Source: Miscanthus floridulus
Taxonomy: Eukaryota; Streptophyta; Magnoliopsida; Poales; Poaceae
Direction: 5' to 3'
NCBI RefSeq assembly: GCF_019320115.1
Contig: NC_089587.1
Coordinates: 105,139,158-105,203,157, forward strand
DNA: 64,000 bases
In this document: in pieces, positions 46,494 through 59,115 of the stretch
How the letters are laid out: each line of letters begins with the position of its first letter
Position numbering within the stretch: the stretch's first letter is position 1
Notes under the pieces: generated by a model
Database searches by the model: none
What the model saw: only the letters and a program-made list of their open reading frames with translations
Told to the model about the DNA's origin: nothing
Translations under genes and position numbers: made by a program

Positions 46494-48376
46494 TGAAAGC
46501 TCTAGTTTGGTTTTGGTGAATTGATGAAACCCTAAGTGTTAACCTAGTTTATCAAAGTGATTATGAGATAGGTAGCACTACTCCAAGTGGTGAAGCAAAT
46601 GAAGATCGTGACATGATGATGGTGATGCCATGGTGGTGATCAAGTGCTTGGACTTGGAAAAGAAGAAAGAGAAAAACAAAAAGCTCAAGACAAAGGTGAA
46701 ATTGATATGAGCTTTTTGGTTTAAGTGATTGAGACACTTAGCGAGTGTGATCATATTTAGAATTGATAGCCATACTATTAAGAGGGGTGAAACTCGTATC
46801 GAAATGCGGTTATCAAAGTGCCACTAGATTCTCTAACTCATTGCATATGCATTTAGGATCTAGTGGAGTGCTAACACCCTTGAAAACATTTGTGAAAATA
46901 TGCTAACACATGTGCACAAGGTGATACACTTGGTGGTTGGCACATTTGATCAAGGGTGGTGAAGTTTAGTGTCAAAAGGAGAAGTTTCTTATTGACCGAA
47001 CTCTGACCCCACGTCCGGTCAGTGGCGCGCAGTGAAGGCCGCCCTCGGTCCCTTGACCGGACGTTGAAGAGAAAGAGGGACTGGATGCATAGGGGGTGCA
47101 TTTGATCACCTAGTGATGTACACTGATGCAAGCAACAGAGAGAGGCTAAGTTGACCTGACGTAGGCCTAGGTCCGATCATGAGCCACCGGACATGTCCGG
47201 TCGTGAATTTCTGCCTCTGGAACCTTACTAGAAGTGACCGGATGCTAGGTGACAGTGCATCTAGTCCTACACTATAGTGTGTCTGGTCTCAACTTAACAT
47301 GTGGCATGAAGCACACTACCCATTAAGATCAAGCGCTCAGCAATTGAGGCTGATGACACATGGCGAGCATCGGGCGACCGGACGCTGGGTCCTACGTCCG
47401 GTCAACCTGACCGGCGCATCCGGTTAGGCCATGTTTCACTGGATAGAGGAGTCAACGTCTCCTTTCATGGGGGCTCTCTATTTAAGCCCCATGGTCAGCT
47501 CAAGCTCACTCTCTTGGCCATTTGCATTGACATAGCAACCTTGTGAGCTTAGCCAAAGCCCTCCCACTCATCTCCATCATTGATTCATCATCCTTGTGAG
47601 TTTGGGAAAGAATCCAAGTGCATTGCTTGAATAATTGCATCTAGAGGCACTTGGTGTTCGTGTTTCGCTATGGGATTTACTTGTTACTCTTGGTGGTTGC
47701 CACCACCTAGATGGCTTGGAGTAGCGAGGATCGTCGAGCGAAGGTTGGTGATTGTCTCTGGCTCCGATCGTGGTGATTGTGAGGGGTTCTAGACATTACC
47801 CCAGCGGACAGCCAAAAGGTACTCTAGTAAATTGCTCGTGGCTTGTATGATCCTCATCTTGTATTGGTTGTGAGGCACCCTATTGAGGGTTTGGCGTGTG
47901 GTGCCAATTAGCGTGTGAACCTCCAAGTGAGTGAATCGCCACAATGAGGACAAGCTTGCCGGCAAGCAAGTGAACCTCGGTAAAAAATCATTGTCATCAT
48001 TTGATTCCAAGGTGATTGGTCTTCATTCTTGTGATTGATTGGTTCATTCCTCGACTCGGCGGTATAACCATCTTGCTCTCTCTCTTTACACCACAAACTA
48101 GTTGTCAGACTCTTTAGTGTAGCTAGTCGTGAGAGCTTGTTAGTTTGGTTAGTGTGGCTCTTTAGTTAGCCTTTTGAGAGCACACTAACTTAGTATAGTA
48201 ACATAGTCATTGTGTGGATAAAGACTATAGAAACTAGAATTGTGGTAGGTGGCTTGCTTTTTAGTAGGCTAGCGCAACACTCGCTTCGCCTCATATTTGT
48301 CTAACAAGTTTGTAAGTGTTGTTGTAGAATTTTTTAATAGGCTATTCACCCCCCCTCTAGCCATTAGGACCTTTCA
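46494..48376 (+). repeat. Copia 3' LTR
   Basis: Starts TGAAAGCTCTAGTTTGGTTT and ends GGACCTTTCA. It differs from the 5' LTR by scattered substitutions and a few small indels, more than a very recent insertion would show. Confidence 0.95.
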
Positions 48377-49203
48377 CGCCATCAATGTCAGGGTTCACTA
48401 GCGACCTGTCCTCACGTAACAACGACATTATGCTGCATCCACCGTACTCGTGCACTATGCGCTTCTCCTTTTCCCGGCATCCGGTCAGCTCTTGATCCTC
48501 GCCCTCATTCCCATACCGACCCCCCTCCCCCTCCTGTTTTCCTCTTTTGAGGACACGGCCGCCCGTACGCCTCCCTCGTCAAGCAAACCCCTCTCCTTTC
48601 CTTTTTCCTCCCTCCACTCAAGCTCACATAGGGAGTGCATCATGGCTGACGCTCTTCTCACCTCATGACCGTCAGTGTTTCCCTTCCACATCGCTTCCAT
48701 TTCCGATGCGTTGTGCCCCACCTCTGTTCGCCACTATAAGATGCCCTTGGCCTTTGCTCTCTTTCTTCATCCCCATCCCCTTGAATCCAAAGTAGAGCTA
48801 TGAGATCTAGTCATCGTTCGTGGAATAGGATCGTCAGCTGAGGTGATTGCATAATCTGAGAAGAAGACGGGATCTAGTTTTTGAAGAAGTTCAAGTCTAC
48901 CATTGGTTTGTTGGTCTTAGGGTTCATGATGTTTGAGTTCTCAGTCTCTTGTTTCTGGGTCTATTGGACATACGCCATGTTTTGGATAATCATTTTCTTA
49001 TTGTTTCTCCATTGTCCTCGCCTATCTCGGCTTTTGGATTAAGCCATGGTTGTACTAGGTTGCTCATAACTGTGTATCTCTGAATCCCTGTATGGTTTAG
49101 TGTTCGACGTAGTGTGATCTTTTGTGTAATTTCATATCTGAGAAGTGTAATCATATTTTTCCCTCTTCTGATTCATGTTTCAAATCTCAGGACGAGATTT
49201 TGT
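48377..49203 (+). other. Element A 3' internal region
   Basis: Resumes element A after the Copia. A C/T-rich tract (48450-48780) is followed by AT-richer sequence. No coding motif is recognised. Confidence 0.5.
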
Positions 49204-49218
49204 TTAAGGGGGTAGAGT
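49204..49218 (+). promoter_or_regulatory. Element A polypurine tract
   Basis: TTAAGGGGGTAGAGT directly before TGTAATACCC at 49219. The same arrangement (ATGGGGGTAGAAT, TGTAACACCC) ends element C, so the two are related. Confidence 0.8.
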
Positions 49219-51306
49219 TGTAATACCCTCGGTGTTATGCCCTAAACCAACTACTAAATCATGTCATGAGCATCGTGTTTATGTAATAATGCATGCGATA
49301 GAAGGTGTTGATAAATTTCTTGTAGCCTAAAATAATCAATAAAAATATTAAATCAATGTTGATGCAATGGCTCATGTATATCAAGTAGGGTTTAAAACCA
49401 ATTTTTATTAAACAAAAATACTATAGAACATGTGTGTGATACTTAAATAAAATTGGAAGTGCAAACTTTGTAGATGACAATGAAATGCTTGCTATTGAAA
49501 AATAACATTGCTTAGTAATATTTTCAATAGCAAAGAAATGTAATTTGAAATAGAGTTCAACTCAAAAAAAACTTAGAATTTTTCAGGCTTGTGTACATCT
49601 GGACATTGCCAAGTTTAGCAATTTATTTAGAGAGATTGGGTTAGATGGTGATGCAGTGTTTTAGCTCAGCTGAGCAACCTCATGTATCAGTTTAAACATG
49701 GTGAAGTCGGTTTTGGTTTAGAGCCAATGGTTTAGTGTAGTTGCTACTTTAAAATCCATGCATAGCACATTCTCGGGCTAGCCCTCTGGGCTGGGTGCGG
49801 TCACCAGGCCATGGGGGCACGCCGTCGTGGTGTTGGTGTGCTCTGTGGGCGCACGCACACTGTCGTGCTTGTCCGGCCTAGTCGGTCATGCTGTGGTGTT
49901 GACTGGCTTCGACCCAGCTGACCGCTGCTGCTGCTGCTGCCACACTACAGCGCTCTGTGCCGCTACCGCTATCGCCACTGTGGCGCTGCTGTACTGCTCT
50001 CTCTCTCCCTCCCTCCCTTCACCATAGACTGTGTTGTTCGCTACGCGCATCACTGTGTTGCTGTGACATGGCCTCGGTGCCATGCCGCTGGTGCTGCTGC
50101 TGCCTCCATGCCCACGGCGCGTCGACACCACTGCCGCTACCGTCGCATCGCCACACTGCATGCCTACCGCTACACCACGCTGCGTCATTGGCCCACTTTG
50201 GTGCTATGCGCACTAGGCCGTATCGCCGTCGCCTTGCCATTTATGGTACTATGGCGCGTGGGTCACGTTGGCAGCGAGCGCGTGGCCGCCAGCTGTGCTC
50301 CAGGCCAGGCTTGGCCGCCACTGTTCTGCGTCATGTGCACATACCACCAAGCCGTGCACAGGACTACACTCTGCCTTCTCTATCACCTTGCCTCACCCTA
50401 TAGCACGTGTTCATAGCCGCTAACCTCACATACCCCGCTCTGGCTCATACCGCCCCCTGCCATATCGTGACGCCGCGCTGCCGCGTAAACATGACCATGC
50501 AGGCACTCCTAAAGGCTCCACCCAAGCATTAACCACGCAACCCCTGCCCTCGCTCATGAGGTTGTGTCCTCGTATTCCATGCCTTGTCGTGTCTTGGCCA
50601 GTCCACATTAAGTCGAGGCCGTTGTGCATAATGTAGCAGCGACAGCAGACCATCCCTTCCTTTCAAATTCACTAGCTCGGGCTTCATAGCGCAATTCCCC
50701 ATACCAGTCACTATCGGCCGTGGTCACTATCGGCTACGCGCCTTGTTCTCCTCAAGCCCAGCCAGTCACTATCGGCCGACAATTTGGTGTTTTGCTCACC
50801 GCTGGCCGTGGGCGCCACCAAATCAGTGGGTTGGGAGGTAAGGCATGTAGGAGTGGTAGCAGTTCGATTGCTCATAACCCTAGACTCACCTTGACTCCCT
50901 CTATCCGGTGCTCGCATTGTTTTGGCCAGGAAACTCATCGGTGACGTGGTGACGCGCCGGTGTCCATCGTAGAGCACCGCCGCCATAGCGCTTCCTAGTT
51001 TCATCCGTCAGTAGCGCGTACATTACAGTGAGCTACGAATGCTTCTCCGCCATCTCTACCTTGTCGTAGGGCGTAGGCTCACCAAAACAGTCGCGCCGCC
51101 ACCATGGATAGCCGCTCGTCGCTTTAGCCTGCGACAGTACGCCTCCGAGTCCATAACCGCCACCCATCCTTGTGCGTTTAGAAGTAGATGGTTGTCGGCC
51201 CCTTACTTCCATCGTAGCGAGCCTAGTTTGCCCGGCGTAACCGCTAATGCCGCCGGTGTGTCGCGCCGCCGTGCGCGGGTACACCGAGGTCCGCCCGTTG
51301 AAAACG
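49219..51306 (+). repeat. Element A 3' LTR (first ~2.1 kb; split by element C)
   Basis: TGTAATACCCTCGGTGTTAT at the start. It matches 18542-18566 and then 31141-33200 of the 5' LTR, without the CACTA. It breaks off at 51306 where element C begins; the remaining ~2.3 kb should follow the 3' LTR of C beyond the window. Confidence 0.88.
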
Positions 51307-53689
51307 TGTAACACCCTAAAATTTGCTTCTTTGGAAATAGAGAGAAATTGATTTAATTTCATATTTTTGTGCTCATGAAACATAGGAAAATAATAATTTT
51401 CATTAAATTAAAATTTATCATAGGGCTTAGCAACATTGATGGTGCATTCATGCCAATGCATTTGATTTATTTGGTTGAGTGATTTTGATTGAAATTCAAA
51501 TTGGTTTGAATTGCCTTTGAAAATGAATTTGAAAATGGCTTTGAAACAAAAGAAAAGAAAAAGGGAAAATAAAAAGAATTTAAAAGAGCCCTTGTAAAAG
51601 TTTATTTTTGAAAGCCTACCAAAATTGTCCATTTTGATTTGAATTGAAAAGTATATCTGAAATAATATTTGAATTTGGTTTTGGTTCAAGCTTCAAATGA
51701 ATTCAAAACCAATTTGAAAAAGTATTAGGAAAACAATTTGGAAAAAGGAAAAGAGTAAACCCTCTCCCATTCTGGGCCACGACCTGCTCTAGCCTGGCCT
51801 CACTCCTTCCCCCTTAGACCCTTCCCAAAGTTGGCCTGGTCTCCCCTCCTTCCCCTCACCCCCACATGGGCCAAGCTGGCCCTAGTGCTCCCTCCCTACT
51901 TTGTCTCGGTCGAGGCCCAAGCTACACAACAGCCGATGGCAGCACACCCGTGCCCCTTGCTCCCTCTCTCTGTCACCCTGGACCCGCTTCCTCTCTCTCG
52001 CTGACATGTCGGACTCACTTGTCGGCATCGTCCCCTACCTCTCGTAGCTGATGCGGACTCTGCATTGCTGTGTCCACCACGCCCCTGACTCCTCCTTAGC
52101 GTAGCCTTCACGCCATCGCTGGCACCAAGCCTGCACCGTGCTGCCCTCAACAAACCCTAGAATCAAGCTGCAGTCACCTCTGCTTGAGCCCTAGCCACGC
52201 CGCAACCCTAGCTTGCCACCGCCGCTTGCAATTTTGCAATGGCCAAGCTCCACCGTCCCTCCAAGCCGCTCCCCGGCCTTCACAACTTGGTAAGGAAGTC
52301 CCTTGTGCCCCGCTTTGGCTCTCTCTTCCTCCTTCTCCGTGTGCTGTCGCCGAACCAAGCTGAGCCATGCCGCCGTATCTGTTCATCCCCTGCTTCAACC
52401 AATACCCCCATCGAGTTTGTAAGCTTGATTCTATCTCCCCATGCTACCCATTGAAGCAATCAAGCTTAGAATTGCTGTTATGGTGAACTTCGATGAGGGT
52501 CGGCCATCAAACTGCCGCCGAGGTCACTATTCCAACAGGCAATCCCCTCTCTCCCCCTCCTTCTAATCTGAGTCGTCCACTTTAGATCCAATGGCCCAAG
52601 ATTCCCCATACCCCTTCGTGTACCTCTTTTGCTAAAGAGCCCCTGCCCTTTCTTCTATTTGTGCCCGCAGTCCCTGGTCTGTTTAAAAATCAGATTTTAT
52701 TTATTTTAATTTGAAAATCAAGTTCCAAAATTGCCATTACCTTCAGTAAGCCATATCTTCTCCATTTTAACTCCGATTTGGTCCATTCAACTTGCATTAG
52801 ATTCGTAACGACATAATCTACGTATTAGTGGTATTGTTTAAAATGTTTGAAGCTTTAGAATAAAATAGTAATTTGACTAATCTATATTAGTTTTTCAATT
52901 AAAAGCAATTATGGATTTTCACCATAGTCTTTTGTAAATAAAATAAGATTAATCTTATGTTGGTTTTCTAATACAAATATAATTTGACTTAATTCAATTT
53001 AGATATTCTCTGAAGTATCTTATATATGTTTTATAATCATTCAAATAAATGGAGTTTATAGTTTTCCTTATTCTCGAATAAAAGTAACATAGGTTTTTCA
53101 CTCTGATCTTTTCTAAATAAAGTAAGATTAGCTTTCTCTTGGTTTTCTAAATCAAAACTAATTTGACTTAATATGATTTAGATATTTGCATAGAATATTC
53201 TATATTTACTTTTATAAAATAAATAAAGACTATAGTTTTCTTTTCCACATATAAAGTAAATCTTTCGGTAGTTGTATCTTTTTCACCGTAGCTTCGATTA
53301 GCGTGCTTTTCGCGTCTGTGTGATCATAGCAACATGTAGATTTGATTTCAAATTCTCTTTCATTGATTGGTGTATTGTTCTAATATAGTTATGTTTGAAT
53401 GCTATGCATGTTTGTTTGGATGCTTGTGTGGTGCTTAATGATCTTGTCCAGTCGGTGAGTTTTACATGGTGACCAAGAAGCAGTTCTTTGGAGGCTACAA
53501 ATCAATTGAAGAAGGAACTAAGTTTAAGGCAAGTATAGCATAGGATCTTTCTTGTTGTCCTATTCACCTTAATATCATTTTAATCATATGCATGTGTCTA
53601 CCTTAGCAACCGTAGTAATTTTCTAGCTATTTAATATCCTAGATTCCTTGTTACCTTTGGGATATTGCATTGGGTAGTATGATGCTAGT
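51307..53689 (+). repeat. Element C 5' LTR, first part
   Basis: TGTAACACCCTAAAATTTGC start. 51307-52300 matches 63038-64000 closely. The GC-rich part 51770-52450 has open frames on both strands, but they differ between LTR copies and show no motif. The remainder is AT-rich. Confidence 0.9.
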
Positions 53690-54963
53690 TGTCGGGTTCA
53701 TAAACCTGGGGTCCCTCGGGGACCGGCTTCCACGCCAAGGCTCAGCCCAAGCCAACAGCACGTAACTCATGGGCCAGCCCAAGAGTCTAAAATGACAGGC
53801 CAGAAGGGCGACCATGTCACCGATCGGGGGTCTGGCCAAAGAGGAACAACGCCCGCTTGTCGGCTGCTTCGGCCCACCTCTCTAACCGGAGCGTTCGCTT
53901 TGGCTCTAGCCACCACCGGACGGCCTCTCTGATCGGAAGGCTTGGCCCAAAACACTACTTCCAACTCTGACCCCGCATCTTCGACCGAAGATCGCAGGAA
54001 CCCTGCTCACCGCTCTTCTCCGACCGGTGCACTCAGAGCCGACTGGAGCCATCCAACAGGGGACACCCGCTCGGTAGGAACTAGAAGACATGTGGAGAAA
54101 GGCAAGGCAAGGCTCACAAGTCAAAACCACTGCACTAGGGACCATACCCTATGTGGAACAGTACTCTGCAGCCACCCTAACACAAACAGTATTATAGGCG
54201 TGGACATCTCCCTCTACAGTATTGTAGGCGCCGCTAAAACTCCCATGAGGCCCCCACGTGCCTCTGGACATTGATAGCAGTATGGGCGCTAGGATTTACC
54301 ATACCAGGTGAACATAGTGAGACTCCTCACATGCCTCTAGGCATCAAACAGTATTTGTAGGTACCGACATCTACCATCCCTGAGGCAGAACGACCCCCCG
54401 CATGCATCTAACATTCTACAGTGACATCAACAGTGTTGTAGGCGCCTACCATTGTCTTGTACCCACCGGTGTGGACAACAAGGCTTGATAGGCATGGGGA
54501 ACAAGGCTCGGTAGCATACATACCCTCACCCTCTCACTTGTAAAGCCATGCCCTTTATCTATAAAAGGGGATGCGCCCCCTCCAAAAAAAGGGGAGGGCC
54601 CTTCTTGAAGATAACAAGCACCGATCAAGTTCACTAGCTCACAACCACAGAACCGCCAGGTTTGTACCCCAAGCACACGCTTGAACACTTAGCTCATAGC
54701 GTAGCTCCTGTCACTCTTGGCCCTTCCGGCTAGAGCCAACCGGACCTCTTATACATCCCATCTTTCTCTTTCTCGTTTGTAACCCCACTACAAACTTCGA
54801 GCACCTGGGCTCAGGAATAAAGTCACTGACCGACCCAAACTGGACATAGGGCACATTGCCTGAACTAGTATAAACCCTATGTCATTGAGTGCTAGGCCAC
54901 CTCCGATCACAACATACGACAAAATTACAAATACTCACTAGTTGGTCACATTCTGCACCGACA
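53690..54963 (+). repeat. Element D 5' LTR (1274 bp)
   Basis: TGTCGGGTTCATAAACC start, TTCTGCACCGACA end. TATA box at 54560-54566 (CTATAAAAGG). A repeated phrase around ACAGTATTGTAGGCGCC occurs several times at 54180-54450. Confidence 0.92.
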
Positions 54964-54964
54964 G

Positions 54965-54980
54965 TTGGTACCGTCCGTGG
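54965..54980 (+). promoter_or_regulatory. Element D primer-binding site region
   Basis: TTGGTACCGTCCGTGG directly after the LTR. Position marks it as the minus-strand primer site; I do not assign the tRNA. Confidence 0.6.
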
Positions 54981-54998
54981 GGAAGACGTTGTACGTTC

Positions 54999-57291
54999 AA
55001 CACTTTTTGGTCATCGGATGGCCCACTTTTCCGCCACCCTCACCATGGTGGGCTCAGGCGATATGATTCGCTTTAGCTCGCTGGAGTTTCCCGCACTCTC
55101 ACCCACTGGGATGCAGGTTCCACCCGTCTTTGAGCCATCCTAGGCCTTCCTCTTCGGAAGCCTAAACTTCGTCGCCGACCGGCTCAGCGTGCTACATATC
55201 CATGAGGAGGCTCACATCTCGACACCCATCGGAGGAGCGCCCTCCATCAAATCCGAGATGCATGGCTTTGACAACATGGCATCTACGCTTCTTTCTGAGC
55301 AAACTCTCTGCTCAAACCCCACTATAAGCAATATGCGTACTGTTATTTACTCTTTGCTTACTATCTCCCATCGATCACTCGGAGGGACTATATCGCCCAC
55401 ACCACGAACACTGTATGATCGATTCCCCTATGGCCTTGCATCCTCTGCGGATGCGTACGCTCGGGGGCTCTGAAGGATGCTGGCATCATCCCCCCTCGCA
55501 TCCGAATTCATGGGAATGGTAGGCTACGCTCCTACTGAACTCCCAGATGGCGAGGGCGAGAGCGACAGTTCTAGCATCAGCGACATGGCACCTCGCCACC
55601 ATTTGTCTCGAGAGTGCGCTATGGTGGATGCTCCGAGATAGCCGCCAGTGGTTGTGGAGTCTATGCAGACTCACACCCCTCCGGACCCACATGCGGGGGC
55701 CCTCACGTCTACGCAAGCGCACGCCGAGGAATTACGACAACAGCGGTAGAGCCAGCCGCCGTCTATGTTGGCCCAGTCGGTACAAACACGTTGCACCCCA
55801 TGTGCGTGGCTCAGTGGGTGGTGTTCATGGTCATGCCCATCAGGTCCAACACGACATCGTGAACGCGGGGAACAATCTCCCCCAATTCGCCTTGGCAGGC
55901 CAGAACATCACTACTATGGTAATGTTTCTATGTGGCATTCCCGAGCCCGTCGACCCCTGGGAGCACGCAGTCCACCGTCACCTCCGGGTTCTAGTAGAAG
56001 CCGCCGCCATGCAACAGGGATGCACCAGACAGATCGCTCCATTCGCTCACCGCTACAGCTGTTAGGCATGGCTCAGGGGGCGGTAGCCCCACCATGGTCT
56101 GGCCTAGAGCCTGCCCCACACCGATCACCGGTACCCGAGTGGCCCGATCCGCACCTAGACGCTCGTAGCATCGTCAGCAACCGGCATTGGGCCCGGCACG
56201 ATCATGACATCCATGGTATGGCAGTAGGTGACACAGATCCCGGCCGAACCATCGAGGAGAGCGGTGAAACGCGCCCTAAGTGCAGTCGCCGGCCAAATGA
56301 CCGGAGCCCTAGCCCTGAGGGCTCGGGACCACGGGCCTTTAGCTGGCGTATCCAGAGAGCACCGTTCCTGCAGCGATTCCGGCCGCCCACCAACATCGCC
56401 AAATACACTAGGGAGACAAACCCAGGCATTTGGCTCGAAGACTTCCGGCTCGCCTATTGGGCTAAAGGAGTGGATGATGACTATTTCATCATTCAATATC
56501 TTCCCATTTGCGTAGGGGAACATGTTCGGGCATGGCTTGAATTCCTCCCACATGACAGCGTCCGCAACTGGGCGGATCTCAAGAGGGTCTTCATCGGAAA
56601 TTTCCATGGGACATATGTCTGTCTTGGAAACTCCTAGGACCTCAAGAGCTGTCAGCAGGAGTCCAGCGAGTCCCTGCAGGATTACATCCACAGGTTCTCC
56701 CAACGATGCAACTCCCTCCCTGATGTCGTCGACGTAGACATCATCAGCGCATTCCTCTCCAGGATGAACTGCGAGTCTCTGATCCACAAGCTTGGCTGCC
56801 TGAAACCCCATACCACCCATGACCTACTCGACATCACCACTAACCACGCCTCTGGGGAGGAGGCGATCAAAGTAGTCTTCGGTGGAGGCCGGGACAAAGG
56901 CAAGGCCAAGCACACAGACCTAGACGAGGGCCCCTCCACATAGAGGGGCAAGAAGAACAAAAAGGACCAGCGCCAATCGAACAACACCACAATGGTGGCC
57001 ATGGCTGATCGCATGGGCAAGCAGCCCCAACAAGGGATGCCCAACCACTTCAACAAACTCATAGACAGCCCGTGCACCAACCACGCCTACCCCGTCAAAC
57101 ACCTCTACAAGGACTACGAGCTCCTCAAATGTTTCCTCTGACAGACCGGTGGGCCAAAGGAGGGAGACGGCAAGGAGGCGGCGGCCAAGAAAGGAGGCAC
57201 GACAGGCAAGTATGGGGACATTTTCCCTGACACTGATGAATGCATCATGATCTTCGATGGGTCTGACGCCATCTGGTCCAAGCGACAGCAC
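54999..57291 (+). pseudogene. gag: Element D gag
   Basis: One frame with several stops (TAG 55141, TGA 55471, two TAG codons near 55640 and 55750) and then local frameshifts before the core. The core is in frame again: FLQRFRPPTNIAKYTRETNP, WLEDFRLAYWAKGVDDDYFI, WLEFLPHDSVRNWADLKRVF. It stops at TAG 56635-56637, where the family has Trp. It continues DLKSCQQESSESLQDYIHRF, ISAFLSRMNCESLIHKLG and GGGRDKGKAKHTD, with TAG at 56941 and TGA near 57139. No zinc knuckle is clear; PCTNHAYPVKHLYKDYELLK (57070-57130) is in its place. Confidence 0.85.
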
Positions 57292-57883
57292 AATGTTTGC
57301 TATAGAGAGGCATGCGCCACTGAGACAGCCATCCCCTCCTTCCTTAGCTGGTCAGAATCTCCGATCACCTTCGATCAGAGGGATCATCCCTCCCACATCG
57401 CGAGACCAGGACACTACCCGCTCGTCGTCAACCCCCATCATCCGCAAGAAGCGCCTTACAAAGGTGCTGATGGATGGAGGCAGTGGCCTCAACATCCTAT
57501 ACGTTGACACCCTCGATGCCATGAGCATCCCCCGATCGGAGCTCCGCCTGGTGGGCTCCCTCTTTCATAGGGTAATCCCGGGAGCGTAGGCATACCCGCT
57601 CGGACAGATCGATCTACCGGTCATGTTCGACTATCGGGCCAACTTCTGCTCAGAGATCCTCACCTTCGAGGTGGTGGACTTTCTAGGGTCTTACCACACC
57701 ATCTTGGGGCGGCCATGCTACGCAAGATTCATGGCGATCCCCAACTACACCTACCCCAAGCTAAAGATATCGGGACCAAACGGCGTCATCACCATGAGTA
57801 GCGCCTTTTCGCATGCCCTCGTGTGCGACCGCGAGCACTACGAGCTCGCCACCATGGTCATCAACTCATCCAAGCTCCCATAG
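57240..57883 (+). pseudogene. Element D aspartic protease region
   Basis: The frame shifts near 57420. The active-site segment is KVLMDGGSGLNILYVDTLDA (DGGS form again, about 57460-57520), and VVDFLGSYHTILGRPCYARF, FMAIPNYTYPKLKI follow (57670-57770). A TAG at about 57587-57589 and a shift split the domain. Confidence 0.85.
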
Positions 57884-59061
57884 CTCAGGGAGTTATCGGC
57901 TCCAGCAGTCCTAGACTACAACAAACCAACTTCCTCGATGGCCTTCCATCCGCTCAAAGAAGCCAAGGTGGTGGGAATTGACCCCGCCAACCCAACCAAG
58001 ATGGTTCGGATTGGGACCCAGCTCCCGACCAAATAGGAATGCGAGCTTGTTGACTTCCTACGCGACAATCGTGATGTCTTCACATGGCAGCCCTCTAACA
58101 TGCTAGGGATGCCATGGGAGGTCACCGAGCACGCGTTGCGCCTTATCTCATGCTCAAAGCCCACCAAGCAGCGCCTGTGTCGCTTCGATGATGAGAGGCG
58201 CAGGGCCATAGGTGAAGAGATCGCCAAGCTCCTGGCACCAGGATTCATTAGACTCATTCCACTCCAACTAGCTCGCCAATCCTATTCTTGTCAAAAAGAA
58301 AACTGGGAAGTGGAGAATGTGTGTTGATTATACTGGGCTCAACAAGGCATGCCCAAAGGATCACTTTCCTTTGCCGCGCATAGACCAGATAGTTGACTCC
58401 ACCTCGGGTTGCGAGATCCTCTCCTTTCTAGATGCCTACTCAGGCTATCACCAGATCACGATGAAAGAATCTGATCGGCTCACGGCCTCATTCATCACCC
58501 CATATGGTTCGTACTGCTACGTAACCATGCCTTTCGGCCAGAAGAACGTTGGCGCCACCTACCAAAGGTGCATGCAGCAATGCTTCGCTGACCAAATCGA
58601 CCCGCTCGATCAGCCTGATCAAGTCGAGCGACCAAAACCTACAATTGCCATCTATGTTGATGACATAGTGGTCAAAACAGCCAAAGCTTGTGACCTGATC
58701 ATAGACCTGGTCGCGACATTCATGAACCTCCGAAGGTTCAACGTCAAGCTGAACCCTGAGAAATGTGTTTTTGGGGTTCCGAAGGGGAAGCTGCTCGGAT
58801 ACATCGTATCCGAACGCGGCATCGAGGCCAACCCTGAAAAGATCATGGCCATTTCCAACATGGGCCCCATACGCAACGTTAAGGGCGTATAAAGGCTCAC
58901 CGGCTGTTTGGCTGCCCTGAGCCGCTTCATCTCCCGGCTCGGCGAACGAGGGATGCCGCTCTACAAGCTCCTCAAAAAGACGGACACCTTCGTTTGGACT
59001 AAGGAAGCCCAGCAAGCTCTGGAAAGCCTCAAAGCATCCCTAACGTCGGCCCCAATCCTCG
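57884..59061 (+). pseudogene. Element D reverse transcriptase, truncated at RNase H start
   Basis: RFDDERRRAIGEEIAKLLAP, then MCVDYTGLNKACPKDHFPLP, SFLDAYSGYHQITMKESDR, FGQKNVGATYQRCMQ and the catalytic YVDD in AIYVDDIVVKTAKA (about 58650-58690). TAA at 58889-58891 is in VKGV*RLTGC (former CAA). It goes on through AALSRFISRLGERGMPLYKL and ALESLKASLTSAPILV, and ends at the deletion point. Earlier stops at TAG 57882 and about 58034 and a frameshift near 58255 also occur. Confidence 0.93.
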
Positions 59062-59110
59062 TACGTCAAAACTACAAATATTCACTAGTTGGTCACATTC
59101 TGCACCGACA
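59062..59110 (+). repeat. Element D 3' LTR remnant (49 bp)
   Basis: Matches 54915-54963 of the 5' LTR with three substitutions. It marks the 3' end of the element; CTAGT follows. Confidence 0.93.
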
Positions 59111-59115
59111 CTAGT

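Larger units (their letters stand above)
38125..48376 (+). mobile_element. Ty1/Copia retrotransposon, SIRE/Maximus type, complete with both LTRs
   Basis: LTRs are 38125-40012 and 46494-48376 (about 1.9 kb each). Gene order gag, protease, integrase, RT, RNase H is that of Copia. The long gag with two zinc knuckles and the 1.1-kb 3' spacer with repeated purine motifs suit the SIRE/Maximus clade. Flanks are CGCCG (38120-38124) and CGCCA (48377-48381), a target duplication with one change. Its reading frames carry stops and frameshifts. Confidence 0.93.
53690..59110 (+). mobile_element. Element D: Gypsy (Tat/Retand-like) with 3' deletion
   Basis: Inserted in the 5' LTR of C with a perfect target duplication CTAGT (53685-53689 and 59111-59115). 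It has a complete 5' LTR, primer site, gag, protease and RT. The sequence then jumps at 59062 to the last 49 bp of the 3' LTR. The RNase H, integrase and most of the 3' LTR are gone. Confidence 0.95.

Noticed and set aside
51866..52454. Several open frames in the GC-rich part of LTR C, also near 63555-63842
   Set aside because: They differ between the two LTR copies and have no motif; they sit entirely inside an LTR.
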